Origin: Deltaproteobacteria bacterium
GTDB taxonomy: Bacteria > Desulfobacterota > Syntrophia > Syntrophales > UBA2210
Direction of reading: 5' to 3'
DNA: 34,574 nt
Assembly: GCA_019313695.1 (NCBI GenBank)
Contig: JAFDAS010000009.1
Location: 1-34,574, forward strand
Part shown: positions 17,486 through 26,348 of the stretch, one piece after another
Position numbering within the stretch: position 1 is the stretch's first letter
How the letters are laid out: each line of letters begins with the position of its first letter
Translations under genes and position numbers: made by a program
Notes under the pieces: generated by a model
The model's database searches: none
Told to the model about the DNA's origin: nothing
The model's input: the letters and a program-made list of their open reading frames with translations, nothing else

Positions 17486-17968
17486 ATGAAGATAAAATTT
17501 TTCACAATCGGTGGCACAATAGACAAGGTGTACTTTGACAGGAAAAATGATTACCAGGTGGGACATTCCCTGCTCTTCGAGATATTAAAATGGGCGAATG
17601 TCGGTTTTGAATATGAATGCGAATCCATCTTAAAGAAAGACAGTCTGGACATCACCGGGGAGGACCGTCAAATAATCATCGGCCGGGTGGCGAAAGAAAA
17701 ATGCCGGCACATTGTTATAACACACGGAACCGACACCATGATACAGACCGCCAAGGAACTGCAAGCGGTGCCAGATAAGGTGATAGTGCTTACCGGATCG
17801 ATGGAACCGGCAAGATTCAGATCAAGCGACGCGGAATTCAATATCGGATGCGCCATAGCCGCCGTTCAACTGCTGCCACCGGGTGTATATGTCGCGATGA
17901 ACGGGCGGATCTTTGATCCAGACAAGGTCAGAAAAAACGTTGATCTCAACCGGTTTGAAGATATCTGA
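17486..17968 (+). CDS. Short asparaginase/glutaminase-like protein (single domain)
   Basis: 160 residues, half the usual 320-340. It contains the N-terminal nucleophile motif TIGGTIDK (residues 7-14), VITHGTDTM with the second Thr and Asp of the active site, and VLTGSMEPARFRSSDAEFN, which corresponds to the third motif; the C-terminal domain of classical asparaginases is absent. Such short proteins form a recognised group of asparaginase-domain proteins with unknown substrates. The frame ends cleanly after KNVDLNRFEDI, so it is not obviously truncated by mutation. Start ATG 17486; a GTG at 17477 is possible. The promoter carries a palindrome, so it may be regulated. Confidence 0.82.
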   Translation: MKIKFFTIGGTIDKVYFDRKNDYQVGHSLLFEILKWANVGFEYECESILKKDSLDITGEDRQIIIGRVAKEKCRHIVITHGTDTMIQTAKELQAVPDKVIVLTGSMEPARFRSSDAEFNIGCAIAAVQLLPPGVYVAMNGRIFDPDKVRKNVDLNRFEDI

Positions 17969-18018
17969 TCAATATTCCGGTTTTTTGAAGTCAAAACCCA
18001 TAGCTCATAATAAATGCA

Positions 18019-18032
18019 TTCGTAAAAAGTCT
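18019..18032. repeat. Fragment of a dispersed repeat (TTCGTAAAAAGTC)
   Basis: The TCGTAAAAAGTC type sequence here resembles the outer ends of the larger repeat at 33921-34074. It lies in the 118-bp space between two convergent genes, which otherwise shows nothing. Confidence 0.35.
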
Positions 18033-18086
18033 TTTCGTAGCGAATCCAAGCATTTTGGGGAAAAGATGCCGGCTGTCACATCTCCC

Positions 18087-18887
18087 CTATCTCAAAAACT
18101 TGAGATGTCCGTCCACGATCTCAATCCGCATAAGATCTTCGGCACACACAAGCCTGCCACCGTATGTCTTCCGGCATTGTGCTTCGATATCAACCCCTTC
18201 GCAATCAGGGTAAAAATGAGTGAGGACAAGGTTCTTCACACCGGCCTCGGAGGCAATCCTGCCCGCGAGAGACGGCGTCAGGTGGCCGTCAACTTTCATT
18301 TCTTCCGGAAACGCGGACTCACATATCAATAAATCGGCATCTTTGGCGAGCCTTACCGCGTTCTCACAGTAATCGGTATCTCCGGTATAAACGATAGATG
18401 TCTTATCAGGTGTCGTTATGCGGTAGCCGATGCTGCTTTCTATATGATTCACGGGAAAGGTGATTATATCCAGAAAGCCGAGTCGCATGAAATCCGGTCC
18501 TGAATTGCTCAGCTCAAAAATATCCACAATCCCCTCTTCCAGCTCCATCCACTGCCCATACACATCCTTCAGCTTTTCATAAAAATCCATAAATCCCACG
18601 GCGGCTGTAATCCTGAGCCTGTCGTGTCTCCGGCGCCCTTCCGGATATTTGTTAGCGAAGAGAAAATTGACCAGCTCGCCGGTATGATCAGGATGAAAGT
18701 GACTGAAAAAGATATGGGATATCTCACCTATCGTGACACCCGATTCAAGGAGACGTCTCATCGTGCCGGTGCCCATGTCAAAAACGAGTCTCGCGCCGCC
18801 AGTCTCCACAAGCACAGAACAGGAACTGCGTTTAAGAGAGGGAACGCATGTCCCCGACCCAAGTATGGTAATCTTCACATCTGACAT
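18087..18887 (-). CDS. Metallo-beta-lactamase-fold hydrolase (RNase Z-like)
   Basis: 266 residues from the preferred start ATG 18887, which has AGGGTGG six bases upstream; a GTG at 18896 would add three residues. ITILGSGTCVPS is the RNase Z/arylsulfatase-type opening, FSHFHPDHTG is the HxHxDH metal motif, YTGDTDYC gives the bridging Asp, and GHLTPSLAG with LTHFYPDC the remaining ligands. It lacks the long exosite arm of true tRNase Z, so the substrate is uncertain: RNA, cyclic phosphodiester or other. MITE copy B lies 16 bp upstream, between this gene and the cupin gene, so its transcription must pass through, or start in, the element. Confidence 0.88.
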   Translation of the reverse strand: MSDVKITILGSGTCVPSLKRSSCSVLVETGGARLVFDMGTGTMRRLLESGVTIGEISHIFFSHFHPDHTGELVNFLFANKYPEGRRRHDRLRITAAVGFMDFYEKLKDVYGQWMELEEGIVDIFELSNSGPDFMRLGFLDIITFPVNHIESSIGYRITTPDKTSIVYTGDTDYCENAVRLAKDADLLICESAFPEEMKVDGHLTPSLAGRIASEAGVKNLVLTHFYPDCEGVDIEAQCRKTYGGRLVCAEDLMRIEIVDGHLKFLR

Positions 18888-18903
18888 ATCAGCCACCCTA
18901 TCT

Positions 18904-19075
18904 ATGATTCTGTTGAGTTATGAGGATTTTCGTTCAAGATCAAGGCATGCGAAAAAAATAACCACAGATGCCCCGCAGGAAATGCCCTTGGGGTGCATAT
19001 AGTTGATATTTCGAGGATTATTTTTTGAGCATAACGCAGAGATTGGGCGAAAAGACCATTAATCAACAGAATCAT
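18904..19075 (-). mobile_element. MITE-like element, copy B (172 bp, inverted relative to copy A)
   Basis: Perfect 13-bp terminal inverted repeats: ATGATTCTGTTGA (18904-18916) and TCAACAGAATCAT (19063-19075). The reverse complement matches copy A closely. A GC-rich hairpin core (18969-18997, TGCCCC...GGGGTGCA) is present here and missing from copy A. The element starts exactly at the base after the cupin stop codon and ends 16 bp before the metallo-beta-lactamase gene. Flanking CT/CT may be a 2-bp target duplication. Confidence 0.85.
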
Positions 19076-19414
19076 CTACACTCGTCCGTAATCATCCTCT
19101 ACCCGCTCGATATCGTCCTCACTGAAGGACTCACCAGTCTGGACTTCTATAAACATTACAGGCCCTGTCCCTGAATTCGTTATACGATGCAGCGCGCCTC
19201 TTGGGATATCCACCGATTGTCCGCTTTTTACATGCAAATCTTCGCTGCCGATGGTGACAACAGCCTCTCCGCTCAGCATATACCAGTGTTCATCACGATA
19301 GCGGTGTCTCTGGAGGCTCAAACGCTTGCCGGGATAGACAACTATTTTCTTTACCTTGTAATCCGTTTCATCAGAGAGTACCTGATAATATCCCCATGGC
19401 CTGTGTTCTTCCAT
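19076..19414 (-). CDS. Cupin-domain protein, mannose-6-phosphate isomerase type
   Basis: 112 residues from ATG 19414, which has AGGAG seven bases upstream and lies 10 bp after the aminotransferase stop. RPWGYYQVLSD is the start of type II phosphomannose isomerase C-terminal domains; SLQRHRYRDEHWYMLSGEA and IPRGALHRITNSG form the two cupin motifs with their metal-binding His and Glu. As a stand-alone cupin it may isomerise mannose-6-phosphate or simply bind a sugar phosphate. The last codons VEDDYGRV end in TAG at 19078-19076, and the MITE begins at the very next base. Confidence 0.88.
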   Translation of the reverse strand: MEEHRPWGYYQVLSDETDYKVKKIVVYPGKRLSLQRHRYRDEHWYMLSGEAVVTIGSEDLHVKSGQSVDIPRGALHRITNSGTGPVMFIEVQTGESFSEDDIERVEDDYGRV

Positions 19415-19424
19415 TGAAACGCTC

Positions 19425-20612
19425 CTATCCATTTCTGTACTTTTTCATGACCGCCTCGAATCCATCCATCGAGTTTATAATCGTGGAATCGTCAACGCAG
19501 TAGGAGATACGAATATGTCCGGGGCCCCCGAATCCACTCCCCGGAACAACAAGGATATTTTTCTCCTGCAACGCGCGGACAAATTCCACATCGTCGTCTA
19601 TAGGCGTTCTGGGAAAGAGATAGAAGGCGCCATCAGGCTTTTCAAACTCGAACCCTGCCTTCCACAGGCCGTCACAAAGCAGGTCTCGTTTCCTTCTGTA
19701 GTGTTCGACATCGACATATATCCCCTGCATTCGCTCCACAACCCTCTGCATAAACGCCGGGGCGTTCACAAAACCGAGAATCCGGTTACAAAGGGTAATC
19801 CCATCGATGACCCTGTCAATATCCGATATTACGGGGCTAACGGCTATATAACCGATCCTTTCACCCGGAACAGACAGACTCTTTGAATATGACGTGACCA
19901 TCAGACTGTTTTTGCAGGCATTAAGAATGCTGGGGACCTTTATTCCATCGTAGGCTATCGTGCTGTAAGGCTCATCGGAAACGAGATATATCTCTTTGCC
20001 GAGCTCTCTTTCCTTTCTCTCGATAAGCAGCGAAAGCCCCTCTATAGATTCCTCGTCATACACCTTTCCGGTGGGGTTATTCGGAGAATTGATCAAAATC
20101 ACCTTTGTTTTCTCTGTTATGGCCCCCTCAATGGCATCCAGATTCAGGGAAAAATCCTCATTTGTCTCCACAAATACGGGGACCCCTCCATGATTATCCA
20201 CGTAAAAGGTGTACTCGACAAAAAACGGCTTCGATATGATGACCTCATCCCCCGGATCAAGGAGCGTTTTAAACACAACATTCAGCGCACCTCCGGCGCC
20301 GCAGGTCATAATAACATGTTCCGAAGACAGGGCCACCGAATGCTCACCGGAAAGATGCGCCGCGATTTCAGCCCTCGTCCGCTCGTAACCGACATTCGGC
20401 ATGTACTTATGGGCGCCCGGCGTGCCCTCCCCCGCAATCTCCATCAGCAGTTCCTTGAACCTGTCAGGGGGATCCACATTCGGATTTCCGAGACTGAAGT
20501 CGAACACGTTCTGTGCGCCATACTTTTCCTTCAGCTTTATTCCATCCTCAAACATCCTCCTTATCCAGGAAGACTTCAACATAAAACCTTCAATTTTCCG
20601 CGATATTGCCAT
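19425..20612 (-). CDS. PLP-dependent aminotransferase, class I/II
   Basis: 395 residues with fold-type I signatures: SLGNPNVDPP (40-49) for substrate carboxylate binding, GAGGALN (105-111) for the cofactor phosphate, NSPNNPTGKVY (175-185), SDEPY (212-216) with the pyridine-contacting Asp, and SYSKSLSVPGERIGY containing the Schiff-base Lys244. FVVPG-like LVVPGSGFGGPGHIRISYC ends the protein. It probably transfers amino groups between an amino acid and 2-oxoglutarate; related proteins are annotated as aspartate aminotransferases, but the specificity cannot be read from sequence. It leads the operon with the cupin. Confidence 0.92.
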   Translation of the reverse strand: MAISRKIEGFMLKSSWIRRMFEDGIKLKEKYGAQNVFDFSLGNPNVDPPDRFKELLMEIAGEGTPGAHKYMPNVGYERTRAEIAAHLSGEHSVALSSEHVIMTCGAGGALNVVFKTLLDPGDEVIISKPFFVEYTFYVDNHGGVPVFVETNEDFSLNLDAIEGAITEKTKVILINSPNNPTGKVYDEESIEGLSLLIERKERELGKEIYLVSDEPYSTIAYDGIKVPSILNACKNSLMVTSYSKSLSVPGERIGYIAVSPVISDIDRVIDGITLCNRILGFVNAPAFMQRVVERMQGIYVDVEHYRRKRDLLCDGLWKAGFEFEKPDGAFYLFPRTPIDDDVEFVRALQEKNILVVPGSGFGGPGHIRISYCVDDSTIINSMDGFEAVMKKYRNG

Positions 20613-20899
20613 GACATCAAGCTCCTGTGATACTAATTTGTGAAACCGGTTTACATACCGTTTCTGTAATACATTTTTGCTGAAACTACAAGATGCGGTT
20701 TCCCGGGAAAAGCATGAAAAACTATCCGGCTGAGGATATCATGGAAAATGAGATATGAGTTGTCAGGAGACTTTCAGTTTGATATTAAAGAGAAACTGAA
20801 GGTGGAATTTTTTGTGTGCTTATTGTCGGTGGATTCGGACTTCCGGTCTTAATTCACCTCGTTTAATCTGAGTTTGTTGATGAGATCAGGCGGTATTAT
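20613..20899. other. Intergenic region between divergent genes
   Basis: 287 bp between the aminotransferase (reverse) and the antiporter (forward). I see no gene, strong hairpin or repeat. A 34-codon open frame starting near 20750 (MRYELSGDFQFDI) has no convincing ribosome site or family match. The promoters of both neighbours must lie here, but I could not identify consensus boxes. Confidence 0.5.
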
Positions 20900-21949
20900 A
20901 TGGAAACTTTTCGCTGGCTGTGGGACACGGAAGCGCTTAACAGTTTGATGGCGGGGGCCCCCACCCTTCTCCTGCTGGTCTCAATCGTCATCTGCATAGC
21001 GATCCTTTCCAAGGGCGCAGACTGGATGGTGGACGGCGTTGTCGAACTGGCAACGCGAACCGGTCTCCCCAAGATCGTAATCGGCGCGACCATTATCTCT
21101 CTCGGCACCACAATGCCGGAGGCGTTCGTGTCCGTAATGGCGGCATGGATGGGAAATCCGGGTCTCGCCCTGGGGAATGGCGTCGGCTCCATAATTGCCG
21201 ACACCGGGCTGATCCTTGGCCTTGCCTGCGTACTGGCACCCATTCCTGTCAATCGTTTTATCCTTAACAGGACGGGCTGGGTACAAGTAGGGGTTGCCAC
21301 GCTGCTTGTCATTATTTCCGTCTACGCCCTCGCTTCAACGACCGGGGAACCGGTGCTGCACAGATGGGTGGGGATCTTCTTCCTGATTCTCCTCGCGGCT
21401 TATATGTACATGACCTACCGGTGGTCCAGACAGGACCCGGTCTCAAGTGAAGAGAACGATAGTGATGCGGGGACTACCAATGCAGGCACCTCCCTGGCAA
21501 TGATTGCCGGAGGATTGTTTTTGATAATTGCCGGGGCGCGTTTACTGGTCCCGGGGGCGTCAGAAATTGCATTCAGAATCGGTGTACCCGATGATGTCAT
21601 AGCCGCTACCATGGTGGCCCTGGGCACTTCGTTGCCGGAACTTATGACCGCCCTGGCATCCATCCGAAAGGGTCACCCGGAGATCATGGTCGGAAATATC
21701 GTGGGAGCCGATGTGCTCAACTGTCTTTTCGTCATAGGGGCCGCGGCAGCGGTCAGACCGCTGTCCATACCTTCGAATTTCTTCGTCTTTCATTTTCCCG
21801 CCATGCTCATTATCCTCTACTCGTTCAGGATGTTCATCTCTATGAACAGAGGTGGATGGTTTAAAAAGTGGCAGGGGGTATGGTTGCTGAGTGTGTATGT
21901 GATCTACGTGGTACTCCAGTATGCCCTCAACATCGAAATCCCCGGATAG
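20900..21949 (+). CDS. Cation/Ca2+ (CaCA family) antiporter
   Basis: 349 residues with about ten transmembrane segments in two homologous halves. The alpha-1 repeat is IGATIISLGTTMPEAFVS (about 61-78) followed by GNGVGSIIADTGLILG; alpha-2 is VIAATMVALGTSLPELMTAL followed by GNIVGADVLNCLFVIGAA. The acidic residues in TMPE and SLPE are the ion ligands of Na+/Ca2+ and K+-dependent exchangers. A polar cytoplasmic loop (SRQDPVSSEENDSDAG) joins the halves. It probably exports Ca2+ in exchange for Na+ or H+; ion choice cannot be fixed by sequence. AGGCGG precedes the ATG. Confidence 0.92.
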   Translation: METFRWLWDTEALNSLMAGAPTLLLLVSIVICIAILSKGADWMVDGVVELATRTGLPKIVIGATIISLGTTMPEAFVSVMAAWMGNPGLALGNGVGSIIADTGLILGLACVLAPIPVNRFILNRTGWVQVGVATLLVIISVYALASTTGEPVLHRWVGIFFLILLAAYMYMTYRWSRQDPVSSEENDSDAGTTNAGTSLAMIAGGLFLIIAGARLLVPGASEIAFRIGVPDDVIAATMVALGTSLPELMTALASIRKGHPEIMVGNIVGADVLNCLFVIGAAAAVRPLSIPSNFFVFHFPAMLIILYSFRMFISMNRGGWFKKWQGVWLLSVYVIYVVLQYALNIEIPG

Positions 21950-21958
21950 CATCCGGCC

Positions 21959-23533
21959 TTATAGTACGACCATTCCTTCATACTTTTCGCAAAGGGCCTC
22001 GTCCAGTCTTTCACGATCCATCTTCACCGCGAGGGATAGATAATCCATAATATCCTGAGCAGTTATGCCGTCTTCGCCTTCATATTCGGCAGCGAGATCG
22101 CCGGAAAATCCATGCATAAACACACCCTTCCTGACGGCATCCTCAAGGGGCAGGCCCAACCCAAACATGGCCGCAATCGTACCGGTGAGCACATCGCCTG
22201 ATCCGGCCGTTGCCATCCCCGGATTTCCACTGAGGTTTATAAACACCCTCCCGTCGGGGTATCCTGTAAGCGAATGGGCGCCCTTCATTACGATGATCGC
22301 GTTCAGGTCACGGGCGGTGTTTTGCAGTATGCCTATCCTGTCTGCCTGTATCCCTTCCACATCAACACCTGTAATCCCGGACATCTCACCCAGATGGGGC
22401 GTCAGGATGGTAGGCGCCTTTCTCTCTCTTATGATCCGCAGATCCGCGCTCAGAGCTGTAATCCCGTCCCCATCTATCAGCAGGGGCTTCGTGACGTCGC
22501 GCGCGAGTTCCCTCGCGAGAGTCTGCGCCTCTTCGTCAAGCGACAGGCCGGGACCCAGGACAACCATATCCACCTTCTCCGAAAGTCCCAGCAGGGCATC
22601 TTTATTTTTGAAGGCAATACTGCCGGAAACCGTCTCTTCCTGGGGGACAAAAACAATCTCACTCCCCCTGCCTGCTATGAAAGGCGTGATCGATCGCGGA
22701 GATGCAAGGCGCGCGTACCCCCCTCCCGCTTTCATGAATGAAAATGCCGCGAAATAAGGGGCTCCGAAATAACCGGCGGCACCCGCTATAAAGAGGACAT
22801 CACCGAAGTCTCCCTTATGGGCATCCGCGCTCCTCGGCGGAATCCCCGGCGTAATATTTATTTCGACCTTTATGGAATCATCGTTGTAGTGCGGAGGTGG
22901 AAAGGATATGTGTGTTACATACAGTTTTCCGCACAGACCATATCCCGGGAAGAGCATGTTTCCCACCTTGGGGAGACCGAATGTAACGGTATAATCCGCC
23001 TTCACCGCCACGCCCATGACCGTTCCCGTGTCGCCATTGATGCCTGAAGGTATGTCGACGCTGAAGATCGGCTTCCCGGCGGCATTTATCATCTCTATTA
23101 CATCCCGGTGCAGACCCTCGACGTCCCGCGTGAGACCTGTCCCGAAGATAGCGTCTATGATCGCGTCGCAGCCGTCGATGACCGCCCTCACAGGACCGGC
23201 ATCGGTAACTTCTCTGATCTCCAGGGGAAGTCTTCGGATAATATCAAGATTCATCCCCGCACAACCCGTAAACCGGTCCTGATCGCCGATGATACACACC
23301 CTGACCTGTCCGCCATTTGAATGCAGTTTTCGTGCGATGACAAACCCATCGCCGCCGTTGTTCCCCACGCCGCAGAATACAATGAACTTCCTGCCCCTTA
23401 TGCCAAACTCACTCTGAATAACATTGCATGTGGCAAGACCCGCGTTCTCCATCAACAGCTTTTCTTCTATTCCGAATTCCTCTATGGCTGTTCTGTCCAG
23501 CTTCCTCATCTGTGCTACGCTGCTTACCTTCAT
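21959..23533 (-). CDS. nnrD: Bifunctional NAD(P)HX epimerase/dehydratase
   Basis: 524 residues. The N-terminal epimerase part (YjeF_N, about 1-215) has FCGVGNNGGDGFVIAR (53-68) and VDIPSGINGDTG; the C-terminal ADP/ATP-dependent dehydratase part (about 225-510) has HKGDFGDVLFIAGAAGYFGA, LGPGLS, TPHLGEMSGITG, MKGAHSLT and GMATAGSGDVLTGTIAAM. The enzyme repairs hydrated NADH and NADPH. The fusion of both activities is the common bacterial arrangement. It stands alone, convergent with the antiporter with only 9 bp between the two stops. Confidence 0.95.
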   Translation of the reverse strand: MKVSSVAQMRKLDRTAIEEFGIEEKLLMENAGLATCNVIQSEFGIRGRKFIVFCGVGNNGGDGFVIARKLHSNGGQVRVCIIGDQDRFTGCAGMNLDIIRRLPLEIREVTDAGPVRAVIDGCDAIIDAIFGTGLTRDVEGLHRDVIEMINAAGKPIFSVDIPSGINGDTGTVMGVAVKADYTVTFGLPKVGNMLFPGYGLCGKLYVTHISFPPPHYNDDSIKVEINITPGIPPRSADAHKGDFGDVLFIAGAAGYFGAPYFAAFSFMKAGGGYARLASPRSITPFIAGRGSEIVFVPQEETVSGSIAFKNKDALLGLSEKVDMVVLGPGLSLDEEAQTLARELARDVTKPLLIDGDGITALSADLRIIRERKAPTILTPHLGEMSGITGVDVEGIQADRIGILQNTARDLNAIIVMKGAHSLTGYPDGRVFINLSGNPGMATAGSGDVLTGTIAAMFGLGLPLEDAVRKGVFMHGFSGDLAAEYEGEDGITAQDIMDYLSLAVKMDRERLDEALCEKYEGMVVL

Positions 23534-23566
23534 TTTCCGTTCCCCTGATTTGGTTGAAGAAATCGT

Positions 23567-23593
23567 TTGACATTGTAATGGTATATATATACT
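23567..23593 (+). promoter_or_regulatory. Candidate promoter of the RND exporter operon
   Basis: TTGACA (23567-23572) followed by a TA-rich tract GTATATATATACT; TATACT (23588-23593) would be the -10 box at 15-bp spacing, with overlapping TATATA alternatives closer in. It lies 50 bp upstream of the RND start. Confidence 0.5.
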
Positions 23594-23644
23594 TCATCTC
23601 TTTCGTGTCTGCAATAGACTAAAAGGTCACCATCAGGTTACTCT

Positions 23645-26332
23645 ATGAACAGATATATCCACTTTGTCCTTCGAAAACCGATACCCATACTGATTATGCT
23701 GGTCATTCTGACAGCGGTGCTGGTCCCCGGGATAACCAGACTGGAATTTGACAATTCCGTCGAAGCCTTCATGCCCAAAAATGACCCTGAGTATATCTAT
23801 TACACCGAGTTGAAGGAGATCTACGGCGATAACGGCCGGTTTGCCATCATGGCCGTGTCCGGCGATGATCTGTGGAGCAGTGAAACCCTCCGAAAAATCG
23901 ACCTTTTCCTTGCCGACCTGGAAGAATATAAAGACTTCGACGAGGAGAGGGAGGCTTCCCGGCTGAAAAGATTCGATTCAATCGCGTCACGGGGAGAGGT
24001 TCGTTACAGCGATCTGATGGCGCCATTCGACGATGATCCGGCCTTCCAGAGGCTGCTGGCGAGAAAAACAGTAACATCCGGCAAAACCGACCTGATAAGC
24101 GTCCGCGGTCTCAAAAAGCTGCGCGAACAGATCATCCGCTCCACGGACTTCAAGAAAAAAGAGGTCATAGACACGATCATCTCCCCCCTCACGTCGGAAG
24201 ACATAACCGGTGAAAACGACACACTCGAGACATACGGCCTTCTCGAAAAAGATGATAACGGAAAGCGGGTACTTCCCTCGTCGGAGCAGGAGATAGACAC
24301 ATTCAGACAGCGGCTGGAACGGAACCCCTCCTTCGAAAAGGGGCTTTACAGCAGAGACGCTCAGACCGGGGAGATAACCGATTTCTGCGTCGTCATCAAG
24401 TTTATAAATCTGGACGACCAGGACCCGGCCATACGCGAAATGACAGAGGTTATCGACAGCTACCGCGGCGATCTTACCATCACATCCTCGGGCGTCCCCG
24501 TCGTGAACATGTGGATGAACGATTATATGCACGCGGACCTGTTCAAGAATATCCCCCTCGTTCTCCTGGTTGTTGTCATCGTCTTCTATATCAATTTCAG
24601 ATCGGTCCGGGGGGTGCTGCTGCCCTTCATCACACTCGGGCTGGCGGAGCTGTGGATCCTGGGTCTCATGGGTTACATCGGATACCGGATCACCCCGGTC
24701 GGCGTATCCATTCCGCCCTTGATGATCGCCGTGGGGAGTTCGTACGCCATCCACATCCTCAATCAGTATTACGCCGACTTCAATACCATCATGACAATGG
24801 ACAAGCGAGTGGGACTCTACGAATCCATGTCCCACATATCACTGACCGTGCTTCTGGCCGGACTGACCACTTCCATCGCCTTCATGACGCTGGCAACCAG
24901 CCAGGTCTCGGCCATCCGCGAGTGGGGTATTGCCTCCGCCATCGGGGTCATGTTCGCCGTCTTTATCTCCTGCTCGCTGATCCCCGCTTCTCTCGTGCTC
25001 CTGCCGAGGATGAGACCTTCCGTCCTGTTCCGCGAGGATAAAGTAGGAAAAACGATAGTTGACCGGATCATCGCCCTGATGGCGAAGGGCGCCATTATTC
25101 ACTACCACAAGGTGTTGATCGTCGTCGCTATCCTCATCGCCGTGTCGGTGGCGGGAATATCCCGGATCAACATAGAAACCTCGTTTATGAACTATTTCAG
25201 GGAACACGACCGGGTCAAACTGGACACGCGGGTCATCGGCGACAAATTCGGCGGGGGATGGGGTTATGACATCGTTATTGACTCGGGAAAGGTCGACGGT
25301 GTCAAGAACCCCGCATTTCTCGTCATGATTGAAGAGTTTAGACAGTGGCTGGTCTCCGACGCGAATCCCCACCTCAATATCGGCAGGACCGAATCCTTCT
25401 CGGACTTTATCAAGACCATGCACATGGCCATGAACAATGACGACATATCCTTCTACAGGATTCCGGGAAACCCTTGGGATATCATCGATTACCTGGAGAT
25501 ATACTCCGGGGATGACGAAGACTCGGATGGCAGATTCGACGAGTTCGAGCCCTTCGTCGATATCGACTTCAGGACCTGCAACCTGCTGGCCAGGTTGTGC
25601 GAAAAGGAAGACTACCATGTGGGGACAACGGAAATAAGCAGGATTGCCGATGATATAGCGACCCATCTGGGCAAAACCCTGCCGGAAGGTGCATCGTACG
25701 CCATCAGCGGCTTCCCCATGATGAACGTCAAGCTGGTCCACTATATCGTCACGGGACAGATGCAGAGCCTCTTTCTCTCGCTCCTGGTCGTGGGCCTTAT
25801 CGTCGCCCTGCTGTTCCGGCAGATAAAGGCGGGCCCCCTGGCCCTGATACCCATGAGCGTAGCCGTCATAATCAATTTTGGCATCATGGGGTGGCTGCAC
25901 ATCAACCTGGATATGGCAACCTCCGTTATCGCCGCCATTACCATAGGGATCGGCGTGGATGACACCATTCACTTCCTCAATACATTCCGGCACAACAGGG
26001 CGCGGGGATTGAGCGTTGATGAAACGATACGGCGTACCCTCGCCGTCTCCGGAAAGGCGATACTCTTTACGTCGCTCGCGCTGGTGTTCGGATTCTCGGT
26101 ACTCATGACGTCCAATTTTCTGCCGATAGCCCTGTTCGGAATCCTGACCGCCACCACCATGATCAACACGACGATAGGGGCTCTCCTGGTGCTCCCCTCC
26201 GTCATCAAGGCCACCGGCATCAATCTCGAAAGTCCGGAATCCGATTCTCGGACGACCGGACACCTGAGCATTGACAAATTTTTCGGAATGGAACAGAATG
26301 ACTCCGAAAAACACACCGACCGACACAATTAA
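23645..26332 (+). CDS. MMPL-type RND superfamily exporter
   Basis: 895 residues with the duplicated RND plan: one transmembrane helix near 10-29, a periplasmic loop starting FDNSVEAFMPKND, a helix bundle around 295-460, then a second unit with a helix near 488-508, a second loop and a bundle around 716-860 ending in GVDDTIHFLNTFRHNRARG. SSYAIHILNQYYADF and GVDDTIHFLNTF are paired transmembrane-4 regions typical of HAE2/MMPL lipid and hydrophobic-compound exporters. The second loop holds a perfect EF-hand loop, DEDSDGRFDEFE at 624-635. The gene is followed after 16 bp by a LolA-like protein and faces an outer-membrane barrel gene, so a role in moving lipid or a hydrophobic compound across the envelope is likely. 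Confidence 0.9.
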   Translation: MNRYIHFVLRKPIPILIMLVILTAVLVPGITRLEFDNSVEAFMPKNDPEYIYYTELKEIYGDNGRFAIMAVSGDDLWSSETLRKIDLFLADLEEYKDFDEEREASRLKRFDSIASRGEVRYSDLMAPFDDDPAFQRLLARKTVTSGKTDLISVRGLKKLREQIIRSTDFKKKEVIDTIISPLTSEDITGENDTLETYGLLEKDDNGKRVLPSSEQEIDTFRQRLERNPSFEKGLYSRDAQTGEITDFCVVIKFINLDDQDPAIREMTEVIDSYRGDLTITSSGVPVVNMWMNDYMHADLFKNIPLVLLVVVIVFYINFRSVRGVLLPFITLGLAELWILGLMGYIGYRITPVGVSIPPLMIAVGSSYAIHILNQYYADFNTIMTMDKRVGLYESMSHISLTVLLAGLTTSIAFMTLATSQVSAIREWGIASAIGVMFAVFISCSLIPASLVLLPRMRPSVLFREDKVGKTIVDRIIALMAKGAIIHYHKVLIVVAILIAVSVAGISRINIETSFMNYFREHDRVKLDTRVIGDKFGGGWGYDIVIDSGKVDGVKNPAFLVMIEEFRQWLVSDANPHLNIGRTESFSDFIKTMHMAMNNDDISFYRIPGNPWDIIDYLEIYSGDDEDSDGRFDEFEPFVDIDFRTCNLLARLCEKEDYHVGTTEISRIADDIATHLGKTLPEGASYAISGFPMMNVKLVHYIVTGQMQSLFLSLLVVGLIVALLFRQIKAGPLALIPMSVAVIINFGIMGWLHINLDMATSVIAAITIGIGVDDTIHFLNTFRHNRARGLSVDETIRRTLAVSGKAILFTSLALVFGFSVLMTSNFLPIALFGILTATTMINTTIGALLVLPSVIKATGINLESPESDSRTTGHLSIDKFFGMEQNDSEKHTDRHN

Positions 26333-26348
26333 GAAAAGGGGGCTGCCG

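Noticed and set aside
20750-20854. 34-codon frame (MRYELSGDFQFDI...) upstream of the antiporter
   Set aside because: No ribosome site of note, no family match and low coding character.
22065-22757. Forward-strand frame of 230 codons opposite nnrD
   Set aside because: Low-complexity Ser/Pro/Arg product, antisense to conserved dehydratase motifs.
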